Positions 43,922 to 52,704 of a stretch of DNA of 64,000 bases are shown here, one piece after another. How positions within the stretch are numbered: position 1 is the first letter of the stretch; each line of letters begins with the position of its first letter. The DNA lies in NCBI RefSeq assembly GCF_005047635.1, contig NZ_SUKC01000015.1:1-64000 (forward strand). Direction: 5' to 3'. A model generated the notes under the pieces. It was not told the origin of the DNA, made no database searches, and saw only the letters and a program-made list of their open reading frames with translations. Made by a program: the position numbers and the translations under genes. This stretch comes from Arthrobacter sp. CAU 1506 (GTDB taxonomy: Bacteria; Actinomycetota; Actinomycetes; Actinomycetales; Micrococcaceae).

Positions 43922-45229
43922 ATGGATACCACCACCACGACGACGGCGGTGCCCGGCGAAACTGCCGACGGCGCCGTGCGCACGGGATTGCTGATCATCG
44001 GCGCCAGCCAGTCCGGCGTCCAGTTGGCCGTATCGCTGCGCGCGCTGGGCTTCGACGAGCACATCACGCTGCTGGGCGAGGAAGACCACCGGCCCTACCA
44101 GCGTCCGGCGCTGTCCAAGGAGTTCCTGCAGGGCACGGTGGACAGCGAATCGTTGATCTTCCGGTCCAACCAGTACTGGGAAGACCACAACGTGGCCTTG
44201 GTCAAGGGCGAGCGGATCGAGCGGATCGACAAGCAGCCCGACGGCTCGGGCGTGGCCCACGCGGCCTCCGGTGCGGAGTTCCGGTTCCGCCGGCTGGCGC
44301 TGACCGTGGGCGCCCGCGCCCGCAAGCTGCAGGTGCCCGGAGCGGAGCTCGACGGCGTGGTGTACCTGCGCAACGCCGACGACGCGCTGGCGCTGAAGGC
44401 ACAGCTGGACGGCGTTCAGGACGCCGTGGTGATCGGCGGCGGCTTCATCGGGCTGGAGGCGGCCTCCAGCCTGCACAAGATGGGCAAGAACGTCACCGTG
44501 CTGGAATACGGGCCGCGGCTGATCGGCCGGGCGGTGGGGGAAGAGACCAGCGAGTACTTCCTCACCGCGCACCGCGACCGCGGCCTGGACATCCGGCTCA
44601 ACTCTCGGATCCAGGAACTCGCCGCCGCGGACGGTGGCGGCCGGGTGTCCGGCGTCGTGCTGGAGGACGGCACCGTGGTGCCGGCCCAGCTGGTGCTGGT
44701 GGGTATCGGCGTGGTGCCGAACACCGAGCTGGCCGAGCAGCTGGGACTGGACGTGGACAACGGCATTGTGGTGGACCGGCACGCGCTCGCCTCGGACGGC
44801 ACCACGGTGGCGGTGGGCGACGTGGCGAACATGCCGAACCCGCTGCCGGGCTCGCCGGAGGGCGAACGGATCCGGCTGGAGAGCGTGAACAACGCGATCG
44901 AACACGCCAAGGTTGCCGCGTACTCGCTGATGGGCCGGCGCGAGGACTACGCCGGCATCCCGTGGTTCTGGTCCAACCAGGCCGACCTGAAACTGCAGAT
45001 CGCCGGGCTCACGCTCGGCTACGACCAGACCGTGGTGCGCCGCGACGACGAGCGGGGCAAGTTCTCCGTGCTGTACTACCGCGGCGGCCAGATCATCGCC
45101 GCCGACTGCGTCAACGCGCCGCTGGACTTCATGGCGGTCAAGAACGCCCTGGCCAAGGGCCAGAACATCCCCGCGGACGCCGCAGCGGACCCCGCCGTCG
45201 TCCTCAAGACCCTTGCGACGGACAGCTGA
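43922..45229 (+). CDS. creE: FAD-dependent ferredoxin reductase
   Basis: The ATG 5 bp after the ferredoxin stop is chosen, giving 435 residues. Two nucleotide folds are visible: FAD at LLIIGASQSGVQLAVSLRAL and NAD(P) at VVIGGGFIGLEAASSLHKMG. The TVAVGDVAN motif and a carboxy-terminal dimer domain (IPWFWSNQADLKLQIAG) also fit putidaredoxin-reductase-type enzymes. It should pass electrons from NAD(P)H to the adjacent ferredoxin and on to the P450. A GACGACGGCGGTGCCCGG motif falls inside its first codons. Confidence 0.92.
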   Translation: MDTTTTTTAVPGETADGAVRTGLLIIGASQSGVQLAVSLRALGFDEHITLLGEEDHRPYQRPALSKEFLQGTVDSESLIFRSNQYWEDHNVALVKGERIERIDKQPDGSGVAHAASGAEFRFRRLALTVGARARKLQVPGAELDGVVYLRNADDALALKAQLDGVQDAVVIGGGFIGLEAASSLHKMGKNVTVLEYGPRLIGRAVGEETSEYFLTAHRDRGLDIRLNSRIQELAAADGGGRVSGVVLEDGTVVPAQLVLVGIGVVPNTELAEQLGLDVDNGIVVDRHALASDGTTVAVGDVANMPNPLPGSPEGERIRLESVNNAIEHAKVAAYSLMGRREDYAGIPWFWSNQADLKLQIAGLTLGYDQTVVRRDDERGKFSVLYYRGGQIIAADCVNAPLDFMAVKNALAKGQNIPADAAADPAVVLKTLATDS

Positions 45230-45271
45230 GCAGACCAACCGGCCCGGCCGCACCCCTAGGAGACCCAACCC

Positions 45272-46042
45272 ATGAGCACCCCCGAGACGCAGACCCCGGA
45301 CACCGATACCGGCGCCCCTGCTACCAACCGCGCCGAACCGACTGCCCACGCCGATGACCCGCGGGCGGTGGCTTTCGCGGCCGCCCACCCGGTCCGGCCG
45401 CTGCCGGCCACCGGGACGGTGGACACCACGCCGATCTCGACCACGCCCGCCGCGGTGGGTGAGCTGGATGCCATCTGGCAGGCGGTGGTGCGGGAGACCC
45501 GGAGCCGCAACAACGATATCCACCTGCCGATCTCGTTGGCCTTCGCCGAACGGCTCTGCCGGGCCTACCCGGAGGCCGACGCGCAACTGGTCCGCGTGGC
45601 CGTCCTGCTGCACGACACGGGCTGGGCGCATGTGGACGAGGGCCGGATTCTCTCCGAGGGCTTTACCGGCGACTGGCGCAAGGCCGCCATCCGGTTCGAG
45701 CACGAGGCCGAAGGCTGTAAGGTGGCCCGCCGCGTGCTGCCCGGCCTGGGCTACGCCGCGGAATTTGTTGACCGGGTCTGCGAGATCATCGACGGGCATG
45801 ACACCCGCCATGTGGCCTATTCGCTGGAGGACGCCCTGGTCCGCGACGCCGACCGGCTGTGGCGGTTTGACCATGCCGGCATTGCGCTGGCATCGACCTG
45901 GTTCGGCATGACCCCGGACGTGTACACCGACCGGCTGGGTGTGGAGATCATTCCGGAGCTGATCACCGAGGCCGCCTTGGCGATGGGAACCGCTGACCTG
46001 GAGCGTTCCAGGGCACTGCTGAAGACAGGAGTCATCCGATGA
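45272..46042 (+). CDS. creD: HD-domain phosphohydrolase, CreD-like
   Basis: CTAGGAG precedes the ATG. After ~65 disordered residues the HD domain shows His in NNDIHLPISLAFAERL, HD in LLHDTGWAHVD, His in RFEHEAEGCKV, His in IIDGHDTRHV and Asp in RDADRLWRF. In the cre pathway the CreD phosphohydrolase removes the phosphate after methyl oxidation; position and fold suit that job. The related gene at 36390-37073 shares all motifs. It overlaps the aldehyde dehydrogenase start by 4 bp. The amino-terminal extension is unlike the paralogue. Confidence 0.85.
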   Translation: MSTPETQTPDTDTGAPATNRAEPTAHADDPRAVAFAAAHPVRPLPATGTVDTTPISTTPAAVGELDAIWQAVVRETRSRNNDIHLPISLAFAERLCRAYPEADAQLVRVAVLLHDTGWAHVDEGRILSEGFTGDWRKAAIRFEHEAEGCKVARRVLPGLGYAAEFVDRVCEIIDGHDTRHVAYSLEDALVRDADRLWRFDHAGIALASTWFGMTPDVYTDRLGVEIIPELITEAALAMGTADLERSRALLKTGVIR

Positions 46043-47583
46043 CCACTACGCCGCACAGCACTGCCGCGGCACCCGGGGGAGCACCGGCGTCGTCCGCCGC
46101 GTCCGCCCTGGCCGCGCGCGAGGCCTTGGACCTGCCCTACACGCACGTGGACGACGTGTTTGTCGACGGCGCCTGGGTCCCGGCCCGGGGGACCGGACGC
46201 AACCAAGTCACCGACCCGGCCACCGGACAGGCCTGGGGATCGGTACCGGACGGAACGGCCGAGGACGTCGACGCCGCGGTGGCCGCCGCCCGGCAGGCCT
46301 TCGACGCCGGCCCCTGGCCGAAGCTGGCGCCCTCCGAGCGTGCGGCGTATTTGTTGCGGATCGCGGACGAGGTGGAGAAGCGCGCCGAGGCGTTGTCCCT
46401 GACTAACACCCGTGAAAACGGCTCGCCGGTCTCCGAATCCTCCGGCGCCGCCGCCAACGCGGCCGGCATCTTCCGCTACTTCGCCACGCTCGCGGAATAC
46501 CTTGAGCGGGAGGACGTCCGCCCGTTCCCGCGCGGCGGCGGCGAGTCGGTGGTGCGCCGCGACCCGGTGGGGGTGTGCGGGCTGATTGCACCCTGGAACT
46601 TTCCGATCAACCTGATGGCGATCAAGCTGGCGCCCGCGCTGCTGGCCGGCTGCACCGTGGTGATGAAGCCGGCCTCGCCCACCCCGCTGTCCTTCCGGCT
46701 GATCGTGGATTCCGTGGCCGCCGCCGGTGTGCCGGCCGGCGTGGTCAACCTGGTCACCGGGTCCGGTCGGCTCGGCGACACCTTGGTGAAGCACCCCGGC
46801 GTGGACAAGGTGGCGTTCACCGGCTCTACCCCGGTGGGCCGCAAGATCGCGGCGGCCTGCGGGGAACTGCTGCGGCCGGTCACGCTGGAGCTGGGCGGCA
46901 AGTCCAGCGCCGTGGTGCTTGAGGACGCCGACCTGGACGCAGTGTCCCAGGTGCTGGTGCGCTCCTGCATGCGCAACACCGGTCAGACCTGCTACATCTC
47001 CACACGCATCCTGGCCCCGGCGTCGCGCTATGACCAGGTGGTGGACATGGTGACGGCGACCATCGCCGCCGGGGTACAGGGCGACCCGCTGGACCCGGCG
47101 ACGGTTTTTGGACCCGCGGCCACCGAGTCCCAGTACCGGACCGTGTTGGACTACCTGGATTCCGCCCGGTCGGAGGGGGCCCGCGCCACCACCGGCGGAC
47201 GGGCCGCGCGGCTCGGCGGCGGACTAGAGGGCGGCTACTTCGTGCAGCCCACCGTCTTCGCCGATGTCGAACCGGGGATGCGGATTTCCCGCGAAGAGGT
47301 CTTCGGCCCGGTCATCTCCGTGTTGAAATACAAGGACGTCGACGACGCCGTGGCACTGGCGAACAACACCGAGTTCGGTCTGGGCGGCATTGTCTTTGGC
47401 CAGGACCAGGCCGCCGCGCTCGGGGTGGCCGACCGGATGGACACCGGCTCCGTGGGCCTCAACTTCTTCGCCTCCAACCACTCCGCCCCGTTCGGCGGCC
47501 GGCACGATTCCGGGCTGGGCACCGAGTACGGCATTGAGGGGCTCAACGCGTACCTGAGCTACAAGTCCATCCACCGCCGCTAG
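46039..47583 (+). CDS. creC: Aldehyde dehydrogenase, CreC-like
   Basis: The start overlaps the HD gene stop (ATGA). The 514-residue enzyme has the catalytic Glu284 (LELGGKSSAV) and the nucleophile Cys318 (NTGQTCYIS), with the NAD site GSTPVGRKIA. As the last pathway enzyme of the operon it should oxidise 4-hydroxybenzaldehyde to 4-hydroxybenzoate. The first ~35 residues are an Ala-rich extension. It differs clearly from the aldehyde dehydrogenase at 7369-8805. Confidence 0.88.
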   Translation: MTTTPHSTAAAPGGAPASSAASALAAREALDLPYTHVDDVFVDGAWVPARGTGRNQVTDPATGQAWGSVPDGTAEDVDAAVAAARQAFDAGPWPKLAPSERAAYLLRIADEVEKRAEALSLTNTRENGSPVSESSGAAANAAGIFRYFATLAEYLEREDVRPFPRGGGESVVRRDPVGVCGLIAPWNFPINLMAIKLAPALLAGCTVVMKPASPTPLSFRLIVDSVAAAGVPAGVVNLVTGSGRLGDTLVKHPGVDKVAFTGSTPVGRKIAAACGELLRPVTLELGGKSSAVVLEDADLDAVSQVLVRSCMRNTGQTCYISTRILAPASRYDQVVDMVTATIAAGVQGDPLDPATVFGPAATESQYRTVLDYLDSARSEGARATTGGRAARLGGGLEGGYFVQPTVFADVEPGMRISREEVFGPVISVLKYKDVDDAVALANNTEFGLGGIVFGQDQAAALGVADRMDTGSVGLNFFASNHSAPFGGRHDSGLGTEYGIEGLNAYLSYKSIHRR

Positions 47584-47684
47584 GGGTCTCGGCGCATTTC
47601 CCCCAGTTGGTCGCCTCCGCTGCCGCCCCGCCCGATTGTGCAACCGGCCGCGAAACCTGATCTGCTGGTGGGGGAGGTCGATAG

Positions 47685-48038
47685 ATGAAGAAGTGGCTGC
47701 TCCTCGCCGGGGCGATCGTGTGTGAGGTGGCAGCGTCGCTGTCTTTGAAGGCGGCCTTGGACACCCCGGCGCTGTACGCCGTAGTCGTGGTCGGCTACGT
47801 GATGTCGTTTGCCCTCCTCGCCGCGGTGCTGCGCGCCGGAGTGCCGGTCGGTGTCGCCTACGGGATCTGGGGCGCGCTGGGCGTTGCCCTGACGGCGGCC
47901 CTGGCGGCCGTCCTCTTCCACGAACCGCTCACCACCGTCATGGTGGCCGGCATGGCGCTGGCGGTAGCCGGAGTGCTGCTGGTGCAATGGGGAGCGCACC
48001 GGGCCGCGGCCCGCACCGCCGAGCAGGTAGCAAAGTGA
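47685..48038 (+). CDS. Small multidrug resistance (SMR) efflux subunit 1
   Basis: GGGGAGG precedes the ATG. The 117-residue product has four membrane helices and the SMR signature: a membrane-embedded Glu in ICEVAASLSLKAAL, a central GVAYGIWGALGVAL segment and a final GVLLVQWG helix. It ends overlapping the second subunit gene, so a heterodimeric pump is likely. It follows the cre-type genes by ~100 bp in the same direction; export of toxic phenols or intermediates is a reasonable guess but not shown. Confidence 0.9.
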   Translation: MKKWLLLAGAIVCEVAASLSLKAALDTPALYAVVVVGYVMSFALLAAVLRAGVPVGVAYGIWGALGVALTAALAAVLFHEPLTTVMVAGMALAVAGVLLVQWGAHRAAARTAEQVAK

Positions 48039-48355
48039 TCGCGTGGGTCTTCCTAGGCATCGCGATTCTGGTGGAGGTGGCCGCGACGCTCTCGCTGCGG
48101 GCCAGCATCGACGGGCCGAAAAGCTGGCTGCTGGCAGTCGTGGCCGGCTATCTCATCGCCTTCAGCTGCCTGTCGCTGGCGCTGCGCGAAGGGTTGGGGC
48201 TGGGGATGGCTTACGGCATCTGGACGGCCTGCGGCGTGGCCCTGACGGCGCTGATCGGCAAGTTCCTCTTCGACGAACCGCTGACCAAGCTGATGGCCGC
48301 CGGCATCGTGCTCATCGGCGCCGGCGTGCTGCTGATCCAACTCGGTTCGCACTGA
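48035..48355 (+). CDS. Small multidrug resistance (SMR) efflux subunit 2
   Basis: The GTG overlaps the TGA of the first subunit (GTGA), giving 106 residues. The membrane Glu in ILVEVAATLSLRASID and the GLGMAYGIWTACGVAL segment show the SMR family. The paired, overlapping arrangement is typical of two-component SMR pumps in which the subunits insert in opposite orientation. It is probably the last gene of the cre transcript. Confidence 0.9.
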   Translation: MIAWVFLGIAILVEVAATLSLRASIDGPKSWLLAVVAGYLIAFSCLSLALREGLGLGMAYGIWTACGVALTALIGKFLFDEPLTKLMAAGIVLIGAGVLLIQLGSH

Positions 48356-48435
48356 CACTCCGGACGGACTGAGGCTCGGCCGGAAGCAGTGCTTTGGCCG
48401 CGCGCCGCATCAGGCGACGCGGCTAGAGTTGAGGG

Positions 48436-48744
48436 ATGCCGTCTTTCCGTGCCCAGTTGAACATCACCGGCCTGCGGCCCGGGAACCAGCCGGAGGCGGT
48501 GATGGAGGCTGCGGTGGCAGCCGTGGGGGCGGCGCACATCGTGGAGGCGAACCAGCTGGATGTGGTGGCCGGCGTCCCGCGGATTACCGTCCGGTTCACC
48601 GTGGACGCCAATGCCTATGCGGCCGAGAACCGCCAGGCCCTGCAGGCCGGTGCCAACATGCGGCACGCGGTGGAAGGAGTCGCCACCACGGCCAGGCTGG
48701 CGGTGCTGCGGCGCTCGCGCGGCAAATGGGCGCCCGTCGGCTGA
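48436..48744 (+). CDS. Hypothetical protein, 102 aa
   Basis: A compact frame begins MPSFRAQLNITGLRPGNQPE and shows alternating strand-helix character (VMEAAVAAVGAAHIVEANQL, then GVPRITVRFTVDANAY), fitting a small alpha/beta fold. It has no Cys, membrane segment or known motif. No family is recognised. GAG is close to the ATG as a weak ribosome-binding site. It may be a separate transcript after the SMR pair. Confidence 0.6.
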   Translation: MPSFRAQLNITGLRPGNQPEAVMEAAVAAVGAAHIVEANQLDVVAGVPRITVRFTVDANAYAAENRQALQAGANMRHAVEGVATTARLAVLRRSRGKWAPVG

Positions 48745-48828
48745 GACCGTTCCGGGCCGCGTCCGCCCGACGAACCCGGCCGTTCCGCGGAACCCCGGCC
48801 GTCCGCCGTCGTTGGTTGCTCTGCTTGC

Positions 48829-49716
48829 TCAGTCCAGCGGCTCGCCGCGCCGCAGCGCGCGGCGTTCTGCATGGCCCACCTGGAAATGCCGGGAAATGCC
48901 GCAGACCAGCACGAAGAACAGCCCAAAGCCGGCGGCCATCGCCACCGGGGCGGACTCCGGTTGGCCCAAAAAGCGGTCGTAGGCCAGCCAGCCCAGCCCC
49001 CAGGCCAGTGCCAGGACGGCAGAGATTCGCCCGCGGCCGGTCATGGCCACCACGGCTCCGGTCAGCGACACAACCGCCACCGCGATGACCGCCCAGAGCT
49101 CGCCGCTCCAACCGAACCAGTCGATGCCCCGGACGGTCAGCCAGCTGCTGGCATTCAGGGCAGCCGCCAGCAGGACCCAGCCGGTGTAGAGGCCCAGCGG
49201 TCCGTCCACCAGCAGCGCGTCCACCCGGTAGGGCGAGGGGTAGCGCGTCAAACCGTCAATGATCCAGGCCAGTGCAGCGACCAGCAGCAGGATCAGGACC
49301 AAGGTCAGGCCAACGTTGCCCGCCTCGGCGGCCAGGATCCACGCGGCGTTGAGCAGCATGGACCCTGCCACCACCCACCCGATGCGGCGCTGCCGCTGTG
49401 AAGCACGCTCCACGGGCCACCATTGGAAGAGGGTGTAGCCCAGCAGGCCCAGATAGATCACGGCCCAGATGCTGAACGCCCGCGGCTCCAAGGCCAGCAG
49501 CGTGAAGTCGGGGGCAAAGGCACCGGAAGCGGCGTCTTTGATGCCGGTCCCGCCCAGCAGGCCGGCGCCGCGCAGTCCCGCCAGCAGGCAGAGCAGCAGC
49601 GAGCCAGTCACGGCGGATTGCCTGGCCAAGTCTGTCGCCAGCATGGCACGGATGTTTCCGGCGAAGGAGCTCGTGGCTGTAACGGCGGGCTGGTCGACGG
49701 CAGTTTCCGGTTTCAC
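48829..49716 (-). CDS. TspO/MBR-like tryptophan-rich membrane protein
   Basis: The 295-residue product has seven to eight hydrophobic helices. The segment PRAFSIWAVIYLGLLGYTLF, followed by a Trp pair and LNAAWILAAE, matches the longer actinobacterial relatives of TspO, which bind tetrapyrroles or hydrophobic ligands. The carboxy tail is basic (HAERRALRRGEPLD). Its start overlaps the DedA gene stop by 4 bp, so both are translated together. The physiological role is unknown. Confidence 0.78.
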   Translation of the reverse strand: MKPETAVDQPAVTATSSFAGNIRAMLATDLARQSAVTGSLLLCLLAGLRGAGLLGGTGIKDAASGAFAPDFTLLALEPRAFSIWAVIYLGLLGYTLFQWWPVERASQRQRRIGWVVAGSMLLNAAWILAAEAGNVGLTLVLILLLVAALAWIIDGLTRYPSPYRVDALLVDGPLGLYTGWVLLAAALNASSWLTVRGIDWFGWSGELWAVIAVAVVSLTGAVVAMTGRGRISAVLALAWGLGWLAYDRFLGQPESAPVAMAAGFGLFFVLVCGISRHFQVGHAERRALRRGEPLD

Positions 49717-50363
49717 TCGGCTCCTAGTTCGGGGACAGCTGTGGCGGTGGCCTCACGGACCGGGAGCGCGCCGCGGCGGCTGCTACTCCGCCGCCGGTAG
49801 CCGATCACCATGGCGATCATCGATCCCACCACAATGCCCACGAGTGTACCGATCAGGATGTTGACCCAGAAGGGGAACACGGATACCCGGCCGGCCACGA
49901 AGCCCAAGCCGACCATCCACGTGGCCCACAGCGCAGACCCGGCGGCCGAGGCCAGCAGGAACGGCTTGAACGGAACATCGGCCAGCCCGGAGGCCGCGAC
50001 CGCCGCCGTCCGGCCACCGGGGATGAAGCGGGCCGCCACCACGGCAGCGTAGGTGGAGGATTCACCGGCTTTGCTCAGCGCCAGCGTCACGGCCCGGTCG
50101 ATCCTCCGGCCCCAGCTGTAACGGTTCAGCCAGGTGTTGATGCCGCGCTGGAAGAGCAGGAACAACAGCAGGTCACCGAGCCAACTGCCCAGCATCACGG
50201 CCAAGAACACCAACGGCAGGATCAGTTCCCCGTTGGCCAGCAGGGTGCCGCCCCCGATCACCATGACTTCCGACGGCGCCGCCGGCACCCCGGCGTCGAG
50301 AATCACCAGCAGCAGCGTCAGGGGATAGTACACCCACTGCAGCGGCCCCTCGGGAATCTCCAT
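49713..50363 (-). CDS. DedA-family membrane protein, 216 aa
   Basis: About six membrane segments and the conserved DedA blocks are present: DAGVPAAPSEVMVIGGGTLL, GSWLGDLLLFLLFQRG, and RFIPGGRTAAVAASGLADVP with the functional Arg. DedA proteins move phospholipids or lipid-linked carriers across the membrane and affect drug and pH tolerance. It overlaps the TspO-like gene by 4 bp and diverges from the macrodomain gene. Confidence 0.88.
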   Translation of the reverse strand: MEIPEGPLQWVYYPLTLLLVILDAGVPAAPSEVMVIGGGTLLANGELILPLVFLAVMLGSWLGDLLLFLLFQRGINTWLNRYSWGRRIDRAVTLALSKAGESSTYAAVVAARFIPGGRTAAVAASGLADVPFKPFLLASAAGSALWATWMVGLGFVAGRVSVFPFWVNILIGTLVGIVVGSMIAMVIGYRRRSSSRRGALPVREATATAVPELGAE

Positions 50364-50409
50364 TGGCCCAATCTATCGGGATTTGCGGCCCGGTGGCAGA
50401 CTGGCAAAC

Positions 50410-50928
50410 GTGGAGATCCGCATCCTCGAAGGCGACATCACCCAGCGTCAGGTGGACGCCATCGTCAACGCCGCCAATTCCAGCCTGCTGGGCGGCGGGG
50501 GCGTGGACGGCGCCATCCACGCGGCGGCCGGACCACAACTGCTCGAAGCCTGCCGCCGGCTGCGCGCCAGCGAGTTGCCGGACGGGCTGCCGCCCGGCCG
50601 TGCGGCCGCCACGGAGGGGTACTTCCTGCCGGCCAAGTGGGTGATCCACACGGTGGGGCCCAATCGACGTGCGGGCCAGACGGACCCGGAACTTTTGGCC
50701 GGATGCTTCCGGGAATCGCTGCGCGTCGCCGATGAACTGCGCGCCGAGACGCTGGCCTTCCCGGCGATCGGCGCCGGCGTGTACGGCTGGGAGGCGGACA
50801 CTGTTGCACGCCGCGGCATCGGCCAGGTCTTGGAGTACGACGGCGGGGTGCAGGTGGTCGAATTTGTCCTGTTCTCTGCCGGGCTGGCAGAGACCTTCCG
50901 CCGGGTGCATGCTGAACTTGGCGGCTAA
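50410..50928 (+). CDS. Macrodomain protein, O-acetyl-ADP-ribose deacetylase-like
   Basis: The GTG at VEIRILEGDIT is preferred to a TTG nine codons earlier. The 172-residue protein is one macrodomain: NAANSSLLGGGGVDGAIHAA binds the distal ribose, and FPAIGAGVYGWEADTVAR forms the phosphate loop. This is the MacroD/YmdB arrangement, whose members remove ADP-ribose or hydrolyse O-acetyl-ADP-ribose. The MacroD-type catalytic region is present, so activity is likely. It diverges from the dedA-like gene. Confidence 0.9.
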   Translation: MEIRILEGDITQRQVDAIVNAANSSLLGGGGVDGAIHAAAGPQLLEACRRLRASELPDGLPPGRAAATEGYFLPAKWVIHTVGPNRRAGQTDPELLAGCFRESLRVADELRAETLAFPAIGAGVYGWEADTVARRGIGQVLEYDGGVQVVEFVLFSAGLAETFRRVHAELGG

Positions 50929-51129
50929 CCCTCTGGTCCACGGCCTGCAGTCCTGCGGGGTCTGAAGGGCGGTGCCCCGGCCATCGGGAGGGTCGGCGGT
51001 CCAATGGCGTCCTGCACCGCGGAAGCCATGCCGCCGCGCCGGGGTGGTTGGTGCTTGGACTTGGCGGGCGCATCAGATGCGGCCCCCGAGCGCTCGGCTT
51101 GAAGGCCGCCAAAACGCGGCGTGAAACAT

Positions 51130-51159
51130 TTCGAGCGGCATGCGCAGTTTGCTTATGAT
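51130..51159 (+). promoter_or_regulatory. Candidate sigma-70-type promoter
   Basis: TTCGAG (51130-51135) and TATGAT (51154-51159) are 18 bp apart in a locally AT-richer stretch, 50 bp upstream of the 133-aa gene. Confidence 0.4.
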
Positions 51160-51209
51160 TAAGGTGATGTGGCCGCAGGCCGGATATCAGGTTGGGGAGC
51201 TGCTTTCGT

Positions 51210-51611
51210 ATGGGTATCGAGCCGCTTGGTTCGTCCAATGTCGAGACCATTCTGTGCAACGTGCACTGCCGCTGGGATGATGAGCGGTTCCTGATGCTGA
51301 CCATTGTTGAGTTGCTGCCCCATCGGATCATTGCGCGCTTCCGCGGTGAGGATCCGCTGGTCCCGTGGCTGTTGGCCCGGGCAGAGATGACCGCCGCGGA
51401 TGACAGTGGCCGCTCGTTCCCCCAGTTGTACGAGGTCTCCGGCGATCGGGACCTGGAAGACATTGTCAGCGTCGTGTTCGAAGGCGCACCTTCGCCCGCT
51501 GCTCGAACACTGGCGTTCCATGTCGAAGGCCGGCGGGAGCCGCTTGCCGTCATCACGTTGCCCCCGCTTGCCAGCACTACGGCGCAGGCTGCGGGCGTGG
51601 AGCGGGGCTGA
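51210..51611 (+). CDS. Hypothetical protein, 133 aa
   Basis: GGGGAGC precedes the ATG by nine bases; a TTG six codons earlier is less likely. The product (start MGIEPLGSSNVETILCNVHC) is soluble with a Cys pair near the start and alternating strands (MLTIVELLPHRIIARFRG, TLAFHVEGRREPLAVITLP). No family is recognised. A promoter-like pair lies upstream, so it is probably expressed from its own promoter. Confidence 0.6.
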   Translation: MGIEPLGSSNVETILCNVHCRWDDERFLMLTIVELLPHRIIARFRGEDPLVPWLLARAEMTAADDSGRSFPQLYEVSGDRDLEDIVSVVFEGAPSPAARTLAFHVEGRREPLAVITLPPLASTTAQAAGVERG

Positions 51612-51675
51612 GTTGCCCATGCGAGTGGACTGAGCTGTCCACGCGACGTCGTCCACGCGACCAGGCCGCGTCTAA

Positions 51676-52635
51676 CTAGGCAGGCATTCCATGTCCTGAG
51701 GCGCCGCGGGCGTCCACCGCACCGGCGGCGCCGAGGGCTGCCCATTCGGACAGGTTCAGCCGGCTACGGTATTCCACCGGCTTCCCGCTGATCGGGTCGG
51801 TGAAGGATATGCCGCGGGCCAACAACTGCAACGGGCGCTCGAAGTCGTCGGGGGCCTGGTCCAGTAACACCGGATAGAAGGGGTCGTGCAGGATCCCGAT
51901 GCCCAGCGAGGCCAGATGCACGCGCAGCTGGTGGGTCTTGCCGGTATGCGGTTCCAGTTTGTAGCGGGCCATCCCTCCGCGCTGTTCCAGCAGTTCGATC
52001 CGGGTCTCCGTGTTGGGTTCGCCGTCGACCACCTGGGCCAGCAGGTAGGTGCGGGACTTGGTCATGCGGTTCCGCACCGTCTGCGGGAACGTGAGCTGAG
52101 GATCCACCGGCGCGATGGCTTCGTATTCCTTCTGCACCAAGCGCTTTTCGAACAACACTTGGTATTTCCCGCGGGTGGCGGGGTTGGTGGAGAAGAGCAA
52201 CACCCCGGCGGTGAGGCGGTCCAGCCGGTGCATGGGAATCAGATCCGGAATATCCAGTTGGCGGCGCAGCCGGACGAGCGCCGACTCCTGGATGTACGTG
52301 CCGCCGGGGGTGGTGGGCAGGAAGTGGGGCTTGTCCACCACCAGGATGTTCTCGTCTTGGTGCAGGATGTTGATCTCGACCGGTAGCCGCTTTTCGAAGG
52401 GCAAGGTGCGGTAGTACCAAATGAAGGTGTGGGCATCCAGCGGAGTGGTCCGGCTCAGCACGGCGCCGCCTTCGCCCACGATCTCGCCGCGGTCGAACCG
52501 GTCCATGATGCCGTCCGGGTCCACATGGCCCCACCGGTGCAGCATGTAGTCCATGGCCGTTTCCCACGGGCCGTCGCCGGGCAGCCGCAAACGGGTGGCA
52601 TTGACGCCGTCGCGCACCGGGAGCGGGGATTCCAT
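51676..52635 (-). CDS. RluA-family pseudouridine synthase
   Basis: The ATG at MESPLPVRDGVNATRLRLP is used (a GTG-ATG pair starts the frame). The 319-residue enzyme has HRLDRLTAGVLLFS with the catalytic Asp, DKPHFLPTTPGG and the RLHL-type end HTGKTHQLRVHLA. It lacks a recognisable S4 domain. It should isomerise a uridine in rRNA or tRNA; which site cannot be told. It is monocistronic. Confidence 0.9.
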   Translation of the reverse strand: MESPLPVRDGVNATRLRLPGDGPWETAMDYMLHRWGHVDPDGIMDRFDRGEIVGEGGAVLSRTTPLDAHTFIWYYRTLPFEKRLPVEINILHQDENILVVDKPHFLPTTPGGTYIQESALVRLRRQLDIPDLIPMHRLDRLTAGVLLFSTNPATRGKYQVLFEKRLVQKEYEAIAPVDPQLTFPQTVRNRMTKSRTYLLAQVVDGEPNTETRIELLEQRGGMARYKLEPHTGKTHQLRVHLASLGIGILHDPFYPVLLDQAPDDFERPLQLLARGISFTDPISGKPVEYRSRLNLSEWAALGAAGAVDARGASGHGMPA

Positions 52636-52704
52636 CACCCATCAAGGGTACCGGCTGACCGCCAACCGCAGGCCCTCTCTGTTCCAGGACGGAGCCGGCA
52701 CCGG

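Noticed and set aside
43895-45874. 659-codon minus-strand frame opposite the ferredoxin reductase and HD gene
   Set aside because: Shadow frame; the plus-strand proteins are clear family members.
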